Source of the DNA: Rhodothermaceae bacterium bin80
GTDB taxonomy: Bacteria; Bacteroidota; Rhodothermia; Rhodothermales; Bin80
Direction of reading: 5' to 3'
Length of the DNA stretch: 64,000 bases
Assembly: GCA_002238805.1 (NCBI GenBank)
Contig: MPNB01000004.1
Coordinates: 26,832-90,831 of the forward strand
In this document: piece after piece, positions 29,060 through 37,495 of the stretch
Layout of the letters: every line of letters starts with the position of its first letter
How positions within the stretch are numbered: position 1 is the stretch's first letter
The notes under the pieces: generated by a model
The model's input: only the letters and a program-made list of their open reading frames with translations
Database searches by the model: none
What the model was told of the DNA's origin: nothing
Made by a program: the position numbers and the translations under genes

Positions 29060-29339
29060 TCTTGATTAGCCCCAATCAGTTGAACTGTTTCCGGGATCGA
29101 TTTTCGCCTGCAGGCCAAGGATGACCGTCGGGCTGCGCGCATCCTGTCAGTGTCGTATAGTAACCACTTCAACGACATTTTCTTTTCCGTCAGCTACCTT
29201 GATCCGACAGTCGTCACAATCCACCAAATGGTTTCAAGAACAGTCGGTCATTTCGGCCCTCAACAATCAGGAAGCATCCCTTGTAGAGTTGGTATTTCAA
29301 CCGGATTGCATTAGCCGTACTGGTTGGCTTGCGATGCAT
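29060..29339 (-). pseudogene. decayed DUF4435 (TOPRIM, AriB-like) gene
   Basis: From an ATG at 29339 the minus strand reads LKYQLYKGCFLIVEGRNDRLF, the TOPRIM start of DUF4435 proteins. A stop follows, then a shifted frame continues DDCRIKVADGKENVVEVV to a stop at 29147, a strongly DUF4435-like block. Further out only scraps are readable (VILGLQAKIDPG). At least two frame breaks make it non-functional. It directly follows the ATPase remnant, as ariB follows ariA in PARIS systems. Confidence 0.6.
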
Positions 29340-29377
29340 CAGCCTTCGTTCCGACTGTGCAACTCAACGGCGAGATA

Positions 29378-29643
29378 CTATCTGTCTCCGATAACCTTGG
29401 GCGAATGCGTGGCGACAATTGCTCGAAGTCGGAGAGCTTGCCATCTCTTCAAGCCACTGCTCTTGCCAAGCGAGTGGAGTGAGAATTCCGGCTCATCATG
29501 AGAATGAGGGGGTTACTCAACTCGCACAACAACAACCCGTAAAGCAGAACAAGTTCATGTTGTTCTCCTGAGGAGAGTTTCGCCAGATCCAGATTGGTAC
29601 TGTCGTCCTTAGCGGCTAGCAATCCCTCGGCACTCACCGTCAC
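29378..29643 (-). pseudogene. decayed AAA15-type ATPase (AriA-like), C-terminal part
   Basis: The minus strand reads LAKLSSGEQHELVLLYGLLL, the ABC signature and following helix of AAA15 ATPases. Then, in shifted frames, DEPEFSLHS and QEQWLEEM (Walker B region) and IVATHSPKVIGDR (switch histidine) ending at a stop at 29378. The order and wording match the C-terminal third of the ATPase normally paired with DUF4435. The N-terminal Walker A part is absent; the region upstream (29644-29816) leads straight into the conjugation operon on the other strand. Confidence 0.65.
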
Positions 29644-29816
29644 CTACTTGTGACTAAAGCGGGAGTTAACAATTCTCTTGAGGATTAATACTTTTTCGTG
29701 ACATCATCCCCCTCAATCCACATTCGTGCATTAATTTTGCTCAAATTGTAGCATTTCAGCTGTTTCTAAATCCTTCCAACTGTGTGTAAGACCGTGAGAA
29801 ATCAACTAATACGGCA

Positions 29817-30146
29817 ATGCACACATTCTTCCAGAGAGCACTATACCTATCGGTTGCAACCGCGATAGCGACTGCAACAATTTTATTTCCGGTCGTGGCC
29901 GATGCCAGCGGCATCGGAGGCGTCCGGGTTGCAACTTCCACGGTATCCAAGATCGTGGGGTTATTGACCGGCGATCTTGCTACCGCGGCATTTCTTTTGA
30001 TCATTGTTCTGGGCGGACTCGCCTGGTGGATAACCCGGTCCAGTCGCGCCGGCGAAATCCTCGGCCGTACGGTGTTGGGGGCGGTGATCATTTTCGGGGC
30101 CGTTCAGATCAGTGAGTTCTTTTCTTTTCAGGGGGCGGTTATCTGA
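29817..30146 (+). CDS. trbC: TrbC/VirB2-type conjugative pilin
   Basis: A 109-residue prepilin for the type IV secretion pilus. A long signal sequence (residues about 8-30, ending near ADASG) is followed by two hydrophobic helices (AAFLLIIVLGGLAWWI and ILGRTVLGAVIIFGAVQI) with a short basic loop (TRSSRAGE), the standard VirB2/TrbC layout. It starts the transfer operon; its stop overlaps the next start by one base (TGATG). In IncP-type systems trbB (VirB11) lies just upstream; here that position holds decayed defence genes. Confidence 0.82.
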   Translation: MHTFFQRALYLSVATAIATATILFPVVADASGIGGVRVATSTVSKIVGLLTGDLATAAFLLIIVLGGLAWWITRSSRAGEILGRTVLGAVIIFGAVQISEFFSFQGAVI

Positions 30147-30475
30147 TGTCTGCTGTAGACAAAGCACTGGACGCAGCCCCTGTACATGTATCGCTCCAGC
30201 GGCGACCGAGCATGGGTGGACTGCCGCAGGACGCGTTCCTCTTACTAACGCTGGTCATGGTGACCATGGGCATCGCTGCTCGTCTGGATCCCAAGGTACT
30301 GGCGGGCTGTGCACTCGCATACGTCATACTCCTCCCATTCCTGCGGAAGTTATTCGAAAAAGATCCATTCTTTATGGTTGTGGTTCCGCGGGCGCTGAGG
30401 TACGCTCCTCGTTACCCTCGACAGGCAAGGGAAGTGAAGCGTCGCTGGCGTGATAGAGTTTTGAGGCGGCGCTGA
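30146..30475 (+). CDS. trbD: TrbD/VirB3-type protein
   Basis: A 109-residue inner-membrane component of the conjugation apparatus. It starts with a polar segment (PVHVSLQRRPSMGGLPQD), typical of VirB3/TrbD, then two adjacent hydrophobic helices (AFLLLTLVMVTMGIAARL and VLAGCALAYVILLPFL), and ends in a basic tail (RQAREVKRRWRDRVLRRR). It overlaps both neighbours by one base, and VirB3 proteins function next to the VirB4 ATPase that follows. Confidence 0.8.
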   Translation: MSAVDKALDAAPVHVSLQRRPSMGGLPQDAFLLLTLVMVTMGIAARLDPKVLAGCALAYVILLPFLRKLFEKDPFFMVVVPRALRYAPRYPRQAREVKRRWRDRVLRRR

Positions 30476-32901
30476 TGGATCCATTAACTTTTGGACTAGG
30501 CACACTAACCGGTGCCGGTACAGCCTGGTTTGTGAATCGCCTGCACCGCTTGCGCACCCCCACCGAAGGGCTCGGTGACCTGTTAGGCTGGGCATTCCTG
30601 ATAGACGAAGGTGTCATCCTGATGAAGGACGGATCCTTTTTGTCTGGATTTGAGCTTGATCCCCCCGATCTGGAAACCACGACTGCCGCCGAAGCCAATA
30701 GCGTGGCGGATACGGTCCACGATATGCTAATGCTTCTGGGTGAGGGTTATGGGCTTGAAGTGAATGTGCATCGGTACCACAGCACTACTTATCCTCTGCA
30801 CGGTCGACACAGTTTTCCTACGGTCTCCCTTCGCGCGATGGAGCGCGAGCGCCGCAGGCAGTACTGGGAGAAAGGGAACCACTACAGCCTCCGGCGGACG
30901 GTCCTCATCACACACACACCTCCGCGTGAACTTTGGTCACGTTGGGAAGCCCCTATGATCCAGAGTGCTCAGAAGGGCCTCGACTACGCACATATACTTG
31001 CTGGGTTCAAGCAAACGGTTAAAGAAGTGCGCGCACTCCTGGGAAGCAGGTTCACAGTTAAATCTCTCAGCAGCACGGGCCTCCTGACCGAATGTCATCG
31101 TACACTGACCGACCATAGTGACCAGGTTTTATCGCCTCCGCACAGCTACCTCAGCCATGCACTGGCATCTGATGATTTTCAGACCGGGTTCTATCCGGTC
31201 ATTGGAGGAGAGCATGTATTTGTGAGTACAATCACCTCACTCGGATCCCATACGAATGTGGGAGATGGGATTTTCTTTAATCGTATCGAGGGCGAGGGGC
31301 GGTGGCACATGCGATTTACTGGTCTCAGTCGTCATGCGGCAGGTCGTCGTATTCGGCGTCTGCAGACCAGTTGGTTTCACCAGCGACGCGGACTGCGGAA
31401 GCTGATTGCTCCCGGTGAAGAGGGTTTTGAAGATATGGACGCCGTGGCCATGCAACAGGAATCCGCTTCTGCACATGCAGAGTCTGCCAGTGGTCGCGTA
31501 CGATTTGGATACTTCACCAATGCTTTCGTGCTGCGTGATGAACAGATGCAGCGCGGTTTAGCGCGCAGCCAGACACTCTTACAGGCCTTGCGTGATCAGG
31601 GTTACACCTGCGCTTTAGAAACGATCAATGCCACTGATGCCTTTATTGGAACGCTCCCCGGTCATGGATACGCGAACCTTCGCCGTCCGCTTCTATCCAG
31701 TCGTAATGTTGCCCATCTCTTTCCTGTTTCGGCGCCATGGAGAGGGCGGGCGAAGTGCCCGAACCCGCTTTTCCCGGATCGTAGTCCGGCGCTGGCCTGT
31801 GCGCGAACGCCGGGCCGCGTACCCTTTATGGTCAATCTTCACCAGGGGGATGTTGGGCATACACTGGTTATTGGAGCTACCGGTGCGGGCAAGAGCGTAC
31901 TCGTCGGATGGTTGGCGCTCAATTTTCTGCGCTATGCAAAGAGCCGCGTCCACATATTCGATGTAGGGCTGTCACATGAAGTGCCTTGTCTTGCTGCGGG
32001 TGGGATCCATTTCGCATTCGGTGAGACCGGCGCCCGTCCATTGCAACCCCTTCGTCATATTGATGAGGAGGCGGAAAGGTTGTGGGCACTGGCCTGGCTG
32101 GATACGGTCTACGACCTTGCCAATGAGCTGCCGGATGCAGAGGGTCGGCTATCCCTCGCGGAAACGCTCAATCTGTTGAGTCAATCAGCAGCGGAGCATC
32201 GAACACTGTCAGCCCTCCATCTTATCCTGCCGCAGCCACTGAAGAGTACTATTGCCAGATACACGATGGATGGCCCCTATGGTGCGCTGTTTGACGGCAA
32301 TGACTCGCCGGTTTCTTCATCGCGCATGCAAGTCTACGAACTGGGTCATGTACTTGATCAGGGCGACGCGGTCGTTGTGCCGCTGCTTCTGGCACTGTTC
32401 CGCACCATCGAACGCAAACTAGATGGCAACCCGACTCTCATCATAATTGAGGAAGCCTGGGCCGCGTTACTGCGGTCACGCTTCGCAGAGCGAATCAAGG
32501 CTTGGCTCCTGACGCTTCGCAAACGTAATGCAGCGGTCCTTTTGGTCGCGCACTCTCCCGCACAGATTGCGATGCTGCCTAATGCTGCTCTGATCACAGA
32601 GTCATGCCCAACGAAGATTATTCTGCCGAACCCGGAGGCACGGACTCCAGAGGGTACATCAATGTATCGTGCGCTGGACCTAAGTGCGCGTGCAATCGAG
32701 GTCATTGCTTCGGCAAAACCAAAGTGTGATTACCTCTACAAGAGCCCCCAGGGCAGTCGACTCTTCGAGCTCAATCTTGGGCGGGTTGCGCGCACGTTAC
32801 TCATGCCGCTGCCCGGTATGAGCGCCGAAGTATCCCGTGCTCAAATACGATCGGCAATGCGTGAGCATGGAGAGGATTTTCTTAACCACATACAATACTG
32901 A
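30475..32901 (+). CDS. trbE: TrbE/VirB4-type conjugation ATPase
   Basis: An 808-residue AAA+ ATPase that powers assembly of and transfer through the type IV channel. Walker A GATGAGKS lies at 467-474 and Walker B (LIIIEEAW) near 653-660. The N-terminal CagE/TrbE/VirB domain precedes it (DPPDLETTTAAEANSVADTV; HTPPRELW). The C-terminal part has LVAHSPAQIAMLP and ITESCPTKIILPNPEAR, both VirB4-typical. The ATG overlaps the trbD stop (TGATG). With VirB11 absent this and VirD4 are the only transfer ATPases visible. Confidence 0.9.
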   Translation: MDPLTFGLGTLTGAGTAWFVNRLHRLRTPTEGLGDLLGWAFLIDEGVILMKDGSFLSGFELDPPDLETTTAAEANSVADTVHDMLMLLGEGYGLEVNVHRYHSTTYPLHGRHSFPTVSLRAMERERRRQYWEKGNHYSLRRTVLITHTPPRELWSRWEAPMIQSAQKGLDYAHILAGFKQTVKEVRALLGSRFTVKSLSSTGLLTECHRTLTDHSDQVLSPPHSYLSHALASDDFQTGFYPVIGGEHVFVSTITSLGSHTNVGDGIFFNRIEGEGRWHMRFTGLSRHAAGRRIRRLQTSWFHQRRGLRKLIAPGEEGFEDMDAVAMQQESASAHAESASGRVRFGYFTNAFVLRDEQMQRGLARSQTLLQALRDQGYTCALETINATDAFIGTLPGHGYANLRRPLLSSRNVAHLFPVSAPWRGRAKCPNPLFPDRSPALACARTPGRVPFMVNLHQGDVGHTLVIGATGAGKSVLVGWLALNFLRYAKSRVHIFDVGLSHEVPCLAAGGIHFAFGETGARPLQPLRHIDEEAERLWALAWLDTVYDLANELPDAEGRLSLAETLNLLSQSAAEHRTLSALHLILPQPLKSTIARYTMDGPYGALFDGNDSPVSSSRMQVYELGHVLDQGDAVVVPLLLALFRTIERKLDGNPTLIIIEEAWAALLRSRFAERIKAWLLTLRKRNAAVLLVAHSPAQIAMLPNAALITESCPTKIILPNPEARTPEGTSMYRALDLSARAIEVIASAKPKCDYLYKSPQGSRLFELNLGRVARTLLMPLPGMSAEVSRAQIRSAMREHGEDFLNHIQY

Positions 32902-32905
32902 GCTG

Positions 32906-33649
32906 ATGAAAAGACTCATTCTATCTCTTTTGGTCGTTGCGAGTGCAACCGTGGCACGTGCACAGATCCCCGTTGTCGATGTGGCCTCCTTGGCGCAGGC
33001 AGCTGCTACAGTGATTGAATTGCGTAATCAGGTGGACCTGTTATTGAAGGAGGTTGCTCTGGCAGAAGAAATCAGGCATAATGCAGAGAGCCACCTGCGC
33101 CGGTATGAGCGTGCATTGGCAAAGCGGGGCATCATTCCATCCAAATCATTGGGTACCCAGGTTGATCATATTCAGCAGGCGTATCAGGTCCCGGGCAGCA
33201 TTACCTGGAGTAATCCCGGAGCATTGGAAGACGCTTTTCTGATGTATGAAGATCCGCCAAACCCGCTGCAGTCCCAGCGGGATGCAGACGAGAAAACTAT
33301 GGCCACAATGCAGGGCACACTCGCGTCCCTGCAGGCCCACAGTGCATCTTTAGCACAGGCCCACGAAGAGCTTGAACGCTTCAAGACTGAGATCCAGCGC
33401 GCTAAAGAGCCACAGCAAATGCGCGATGTGCAGGCTAACCTTCAGATCATGCATGCTCGTGAGCTGTTGCTCAACCGCCAGGCTTTAATGACGCTTACCA
33501 ACATGGAGGCAGTCCGTGCTGCGGATGCTGTCAGCCAGGAAGCACAGGAGCGCATGCGCTATGATGCTTTTGTTGGAGGGGCAGAATGGTTGGGTAATCC
33601 CAATCAGTACAGGGTCAAACGCTTCCTCAAAATGCCCAACCATCCATAA
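32906..33649 (+). CDS. trbJ: TrbJ/VirB5-type transfer protein
   Basis: A 247-residue periplasmic protein. The signal peptide (LILSLLVVASATVARAQ) is followed by a largely helical, coiled-coil-prone sequence (VIELRNQVDLLLKEV; LASLQAHSASLAQAHEELERF), as in TrbJ/VirB5 proteins that form the pilus tip or stalk. The ATG at 32906 lies 4 bases after the trbE stop; the frame extends upstream into trbE but without signal-peptide logic. Position between VirB4 and VirB6 supports the call more than sequence does. Confidence 0.75.
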   Translation: MKRLILSLLVVASATVARAQIPVVDVASLAQAAATVIELRNQVDLLLKEVALAEEIRHNAESHLRRYERALAKRGIIPSKSLGTQVDHIQQAYQVPGSITWSNPGALEDAFLMYEDPPNPLQSQRDADEKTMATMQGTLASLQAHSASLAQAHEELERFKTEIQRAKEPQQMRDVQANLQIMHARELLLNRQALMTLTNMEAVRAADAVSQEAQERMRYDAFVGGAEWLGNPNQYRVKRFLKMPNHP

Positions 33650-33655
33650 CAGATC

Positions 33656-33730
33656 ACTTCCTGGAGGGGCACGGTGCAATAGATCGGACGCCATTCAGAT
33701 TGGTCTTCGCACCGTGCCCTTCGAGGAAGT
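33656..33730 (+). promoter_or_regulatory. long inverted repeat between trbJ and trbL
   Basis: In an otherwise compact operon, a 93-base gap holds a large hairpin: ACTTCCT (33656-33662) with AGGAAGT (33724-33730), and inside it GCACGGTGC (33669-33677) with GCACCGTGC (33709-33717). The loop is about 31 bases. There is no T-run. It may be an attenuator, an RNase-resistant processing stem, or a protein-binding site that sets the ratio of the genes on either side. Confidence 0.6.
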
Positions 33731-33742
33731 AGCCCACGATTC

Positions 33743-34651
33743 ATGCAGGTACAACAGGCCATGCAAGGCTGTGCACCCACGATGTTTTTCGATTGTGCAC
33801 AGGAGATCTTTCGACTCACAACAGAGGCGTGGCTTACCCGTGCACTGGATGCAGCGCAGACGCTCTTTCTTAGTCTTGCACTCTTGGAGATTGTCGTGAC
33901 CGGTTATATGGTCTGGATTGGGCGCAATAAACAGGGCGGAGATCTTATCAGCCAGTTCGCACTCAAGATCGGGCTACTGGCGTTTGTGCTCGGGCTCCTT
34001 TCCACCTACCACAGGTGGTTGCCCATGATTGTCCAGGGATTTGGAGAAACTGCAGTCTACATTGGTGGAAGCAATGTTACACACCTGTCACCAACCCATC
34101 TCCTGAACATTGGACTGAGCATGTTGCTGAGTGTGATGCAGTCTGTGGGATTGGTTTCTGACCTTGTGACCTCTCTTGCCGTGATCCCTGGGCTCATTAT
34201 GCTTTTATGTTTCGTGGCGCTTGCGGCACATCTTCTTGTTGCCATGATAGAGAGCTATGTAGTTGTGACAGGAGGGCTCTTATTTGTTGGATTCATGGCT
34301 TTTCGAGGGACGGCTCCGCTCGGTGAAGGATACCTGAAATACGTGGTTTACGTCGGAGTCAAGCTATTTTTCATCATTCTGATAGCGAGCGTCGCCGCAT
34401 CAATCGGTGACGATATGGTTGCACTGCTGCAATCCTATGACAATCTGTGGTTGGAATCCTTCGAGCAGCTTTTTTCCGGTAATCCCGGCGGGGCAGCTAA
34501 TGCGGTTTCTTCGCGGCTGGGGTTTCTGTGGTCAACTACGGCGGTAGCCATTCTACTGGCAGGATTGGGGTTATACATGCCGGGGCGGATTGCAACGCAG
34601 CTTAGCCAAGGCCTTACCATAAACTTCAAAAAAGCACTGGAGCGTCTGTAA
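33743..34651 (+). CDS. trbL: TrbL/VirB6-type polytopic inner-membrane protein
   Basis: A 302-residue inner-membrane channel component. The N-terminal region starts FFDCAQEIFRLTTEAWL, then roughly seven hydrophobic helices follow, for example TLFLSLALLEIVVTGYMVW and FALKIGLLAFVLGLLSTY, with a large polar segment around 95-125 and the central TrbL/VirB6 core AMIESYVVVTGGLLFVGFMA. The C-terminus is a short polar tail. Its stop overlaps the trbF start by one base (TAATG). It is shorter than plasmid RP4 TrbL, lacking the long C-terminal extension. Confidence 0.8.
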   Translation: MQVQQAMQGCAPTMFFDCAQEIFRLTTEAWLTRALDAAQTLFLSLALLEIVVTGYMVWIGRNKQGGDLISQFALKIGLLAFVLGLLSTYHRWLPMIVQGFGETAVYIGGSNVTHLSPTHLLNIGLSMLLSVMQSVGLVSDLVTSLAVIPGLIMLLCFVALAAHLLVAMIESYVVVTGGLLFVGFMAFRGTAPLGEGYLKYVVYVGVKLFFIILIASVAASIGDDMVALLQSYDNLWLESFEQLFSGNPGGAANAVSSRLGFLWSTTAVAILLAGLGLYMPGRIATQLSQGLTINFKKALERL

Positions 34652-35313
34652 TGGCACAGGAGGGACATCCTTATTTGGATGGACGATACGCTTTCGAGCG
34701 GCTTTTCGGCGACCTTGCAAGAGGCAAGCGCTCATGGCAATCAGTCGCATTCATTGCATTGTTATTGAATCTTGTCCTGACCGTAGGTTACGTGTATCTG
34801 GCTTCTCAACACAAGGTGGTGCCTTATGTAGTGGAGTTGGATGCATTGGGGGAGATGCGTGCAGCAGGGCGGCTCTCTGTACGTGATATCCCCGAACGGG
34901 CAATTACCGCTGTTCTGCGCCGCTTTGTGCACAACTTGCGAACGGTACCTACCGACACCCGTCTGCTGAACGTGCGTCTGCAGGATGCACACACACATGT
35001 ACATGGTCGTGCAGCGAAGACCCTTGTAACCGATCTGGAGCGTGATCGTGAAAACCTGGAGCGCATGCTCCAGCGTGGAGATACGCGCTACGTGGAGGAG
35101 ATCAGCAGCGTCCTGAAAGTGCCCGGTGAGGGCATACTCTATCGGGTATCCTGGCGGGAGCTTACCAGGATCGGGCATGAGGAAAGCGTATCGTCTTATG
35201 AAGGTCATTTCCAGGTTCGTGTTGAGCCTGCCGAAGACGAAGATGTGCTCAGTAGTAATCCATTGGGCATCTACATCATGGACTACACCCTAACGCAGGT
35301 CAGTACACTGTAA
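34651..35313 (+). CDS. trbF: TrbF/VirB8-type inner-membrane protein
   Basis: A 220-residue bitopic membrane protein that nucleates assembly of the conjugation channel. A short cytoplasmic lead (PYLDGRYAFERLFGDLARGK) is followed by one membrane helix (about 29-50, SVAFIALLLNLVLTVGYVYLA) and a periplasmic NTF2-like domain with KVVPYVVELDALGE, typical of TrbF (VPYVVEVD). It ends with DYTLTQVSTL, close to the VirB8 family C-terminus. The one-base overlap with trbL supports cotranslation. Confidence 0.85.
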   Translation: MAQEGHPYLDGRYAFERLFGDLARGKRSWQSVAFIALLLNLVLTVGYVYLASQHKVVPYVVELDALGEMRAAGRLSVRDIPERAITAVLRRFVHNLRTVPTDTRLLNVRLQDAHTHVHGRAAKTLVTDLERDRENLERMLQRGDTRYVEEISSVLKVPGEGILYRVSWRELTRIGHEESVSSYEGHFQVRVEPAEDEDVLSSNPLGIYIMDYTLTQVSTL

Positions 35314-35469
35314 CCAGCATGTAAATGAGTCCTAAAGGCCTGACGGTTTTTGATGTAATTGTTAGCCTTCGCCTGTCAATCAGGTCAGCTCCGGTGCTTG
35401 CCCGGATGCAGCAGTTCGTGCGCTTCAATCAGCCAGTATTCCCTGCGACCAGAACGTGTACATCAGATC

Positions 35470-35751
35470 ATGGATAAGCGGAGGCGCTCAATCAGAGTTT
35501 CAGTACGGATGACAACAGACGAGAAACGAGCGTTGGAGCGCAGAGCGCAAGCTTTGGGCGTAAGTATTCCTGTATTTTTGCGGGGAATAGGAATAAACCC
35601 CCAGCGAAGCACCGAAGAGATTCTCGCACGTGAGTGGGTGTCTGTTGCACTCCAGCTTCGAAAGATACAGTCGGATGGTTCAGAGAAGCAGCAGATACAG
35701 GAAATCCTGGAGCAGATAAAGCTTTTGATTGCACAGACGATTTCCAGGTAG
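35470..35751 (+). CDS. MobC-like relaxosome accessory protein (ribbon-helix-helix)
   Basis: A 93-residue basic protein starting MDKRRRSIRVSVRMTTDEKRALERRAQALG. The beta-strand followed by two helices matches the ribbon-helix-helix N-terminus of plasmid mobilisation (MobC/TraJ-type) proteins, which bind oriT and recruit the relaxase. The C-terminal half is a helical segment (EKQQIQEILEQIKLLIAQTI) suited to dimer formation. The ATG at 35470 was chosen; the frame runs upstream to 35359 without conserved sequence. It lies 46 bases before the relaxase, so oriT may be in the 35314-35469 gap. Confidence 0.65.
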   Translation: MDKRRRSIRVSVRMTTDEKRALERRAQALGVSIPVFLRGIGINPQRSTEEILAREWVSVALQLRKIQSDGSEKQQIQEILEQIKLLIAQTISR

Positions 35752-35797
35752 CGTGGTTGGATTTATGCAGGATACAGACATTTTGCGAGGTTATTAG

Positions 35798-36796
35798 ATG
35801 ATCTGTAGAAGTAGATTTGTTCATAGTTTTCGCGGTGTTGCCCGCTATCTGGAAACCCCAAAGTCTCATCGGGAAGATCAGGTACGCGTTGCCTGGATCG
35901 AAGCACGCAACGTTGTCTCTGACGATAATCTTAGCGTCGCCTCCCGGGAAATGACGTTAGTTGCGGCGGGTAGCCTCCGTGTCAAACGCCCGTGCCTGCA
36001 CTTATCTGTTTCCTGGGCACCGGAGGATAATCCTTCCAGGGCCCAAATGACAGAAGTATCGGATCGTATACTGGCATCGCTCAAACTGAACGAGCACCAG
36101 GCAATGCTCGTTGCGCATGGAGATGAGCACTATGCACATCTTCATGTCATGGCGAATCGTGTGCACCCGATAACGCGCATCCCCCGTCGGCAGACATTCT
36201 TCTACCGTGAAATTCAGGAGACGCTGCGCAAGACCGAACGCGAAATGAATTTCCGCGAAACACCAGGCCATCAGTATCAGCTGCCCGGACAAAGCGCCCC
36301 CGACCCTAGAGAATCCCTTTCAAAGCGGGCTCTCAAGGCTACACAGTCAAGGGGAGAAATACCCTTCCAACTACTTGTTCGTGATGCAGCGGAGGCGGAT
36401 TTTGATGCTGCTCAGAGCTGGAAAGATCTACATACACGACTCGAGGGGCATGGGTTGAAGCTTATTCCCCGTGGTACTGGTCTCGTGGTAACCGACGGTC
36501 ACGAATACGCCAAGTGCAGCAGCGTTGCCAGAGATGCATCTCTGCGCAAACTGGAGGCGCGGTTCAATGCGCCATGGAGTAGTGCAGAGAAGTGCTCCCT
36601 CGACCATAGCATCCAGAGGCTCGGACAGGTCATGTCGAAGGACTTGACGGCTTCAAGCAAGCGCACACTGGTAAAGGAGTTCATTCGTTTGGATGCCCAG
36701 ACGGGTGGATTAAAGACCAGATTAACCCGGGCGGTCTATGATTCGCTCAGAACGTTGGCCAACGATGAACAGCAGCGGAGAGACCTCGGGCGCTGA
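35798..36796 (+). CDS. MOBP-type relaxase/mobilisation nuclease
   Basis: A 332-residue relaxase that nicks oriT and pilots the strand into the recipient. The N-terminal nuclease domain has a candidate catalytic Tyr17 (FRGVARYLETP) and the metal-binding histidine cluster HGDEHYAHLHVMANRVH, with His111, His114 and His116, followed by NRVHPITRIPRRQ, the VirD2/MobP pattern. The C-terminal part (about 190-332) is helical with no helicase or primase domain, so it is a compact relaxase. It lies within the Trb cluster between VirB8 and VirB9 genes, unlike IncP plasmids where relaxase genes form a separate tra region. Confidence 0.82.
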   Translation: MICRSRFVHSFRGVARYLETPKSHREDQVRVAWIEARNVVSDDNLSVASREMTLVAAGSLRVKRPCLHLSVSWAPEDNPSRAQMTEVSDRILASLKLNEHQAMLVAHGDEHYAHLHVMANRVHPITRIPRRQTFFYREIQETLRKTEREMNFRETPGHQYQLPGQSAPDPRESLSKRALKATQSRGEIPFQLLVRDAAEADFDAAQSWKDLHTRLEGHGLKLIPRGTGLVVTDGHEYAKCSSVARDASLRKLEARFNAPWSSAEKCSLDHSIQRLGQVMSKDLTASSKRTLVKEFIRLDAQTGGLKTRLTRAVYDSLRTLANDEQQRRDLGR

Positions 36797-37127
36797 ACCA
36801 CTTAGCCTGCGCGAGCGCACGGCAAACGCCACGACAGCGCATATCCGTAAGGAACTGGCGCCGGTCATTACAACATTAGAGAAAAATCAGGAGGAGCTAC
36901 AGTCCTGTACACGCCAGACAAAGCTGCTGCTGGAAATGCAGCAGCAACCTTGGAGAAAAGCGGGTGCCATGTTGTGGGGTATGGTGATGGGTGCACTCAT
37001 ATTCGCATTTCTGCAGCCTCGGGTCAAGCACTCCGGCAATGCCTGTACACTGGGGGGTAAGGTATTGACGGAATGGTCAAAACTCTCTGCCGCAGAACGT
37101 GCTGTGATTGAGAAAATTATTGAATAA
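36765..37127 (+). CDS. small single-span membrane protein of the transfer cluster
   Basis: A 120-residue protein that I do not recognise. It has a polar, coiled-coil-prone N-terminal part (VITTLEKNQEELQSCTRQT), one membrane helix (about 78-96, AGAMLWGMVMGALIFAFLQ) and a soluble C-terminus ending KLSAAERAVIEKIIE. The ATG at 36765 lies within the relaxase 3' end (32-base overlap in another frame), an arrangement like the small mobilisation proteins encoded inside or beside relaxase genes (for example MbeB-type). Membrane anchoring of the relaxosome is a possible role. Confidence 0.6.
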   Translation: MNSSGETSGAEPLSLRERTANATTAHIRKELAPVITTLEKNQEELQSCTRQTKLLLEMQQQPWRKAGAMLWGMVMGALIFAFLQPRVKHSGNACTLGGKVLTEWSKLSAAERAVIEKIIE

Positions 37128-37495
37128 TGCCTAACAGAGAACCACGTATTTTCGGTTTTTTGCTTTTTCGTAGGAAACCTCATTTTTTGATGTCTTCGGG
37201 GATAGGTCAAATCCTCCAAGAGAGAAGTAAATTGCGTTGGCAACCGCTATTTACTGCGGCATTCCCGGTTGAGAATATTAATAGTTTTGGCGGCTGCTTT
37301 GACGGGTTCAAGTCGGCAATGCATGGCTCTTTATTAATCTGGAACGCAGCAGGTTACCGTGCGTCCTCAGACATACGCTTCCGATGACATTTCGACTGTA
37401 TATGATTCCCAAATCTTGCCTGGTCCGTAACAGGATCCTGGTTGCAACAGCAATTCGTATGCGTACGATTAGTACAGCATATCAGGTAGAGTCAA
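37128..37495 (+). other. gap in the transfer operon with a doubtful 86-codon frame
   Basis: A plus-strand frame starting at 37127 (TAATG overlap with the preceding gene) runs to 37387, 86 codons, rich in Phe, Arg and Ser. It shows no membrane pattern, signal peptide or family motif, so I do not call it as a gene, though the overlap is suggestive. The rest of the gap up to the GTG start of trbG holds nothing I can identify. Confidence 0.3.

Noticed and set aside
29121..29501. 126-codon plus-strand frame opposite the decayed PARIS-like genes
   Set aside because: The minus strand carries clear ATPase and TOPRIM blocks here, so the plus frame is their mirror.
30727..30958. CACACACAC-type short repeats in trbE as a CRISPR or repeat locus
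   Set aside because: Single short dinucleotide run inside coding sequence; no spaced repeats of CRISPR type were seen anywhere in the window.
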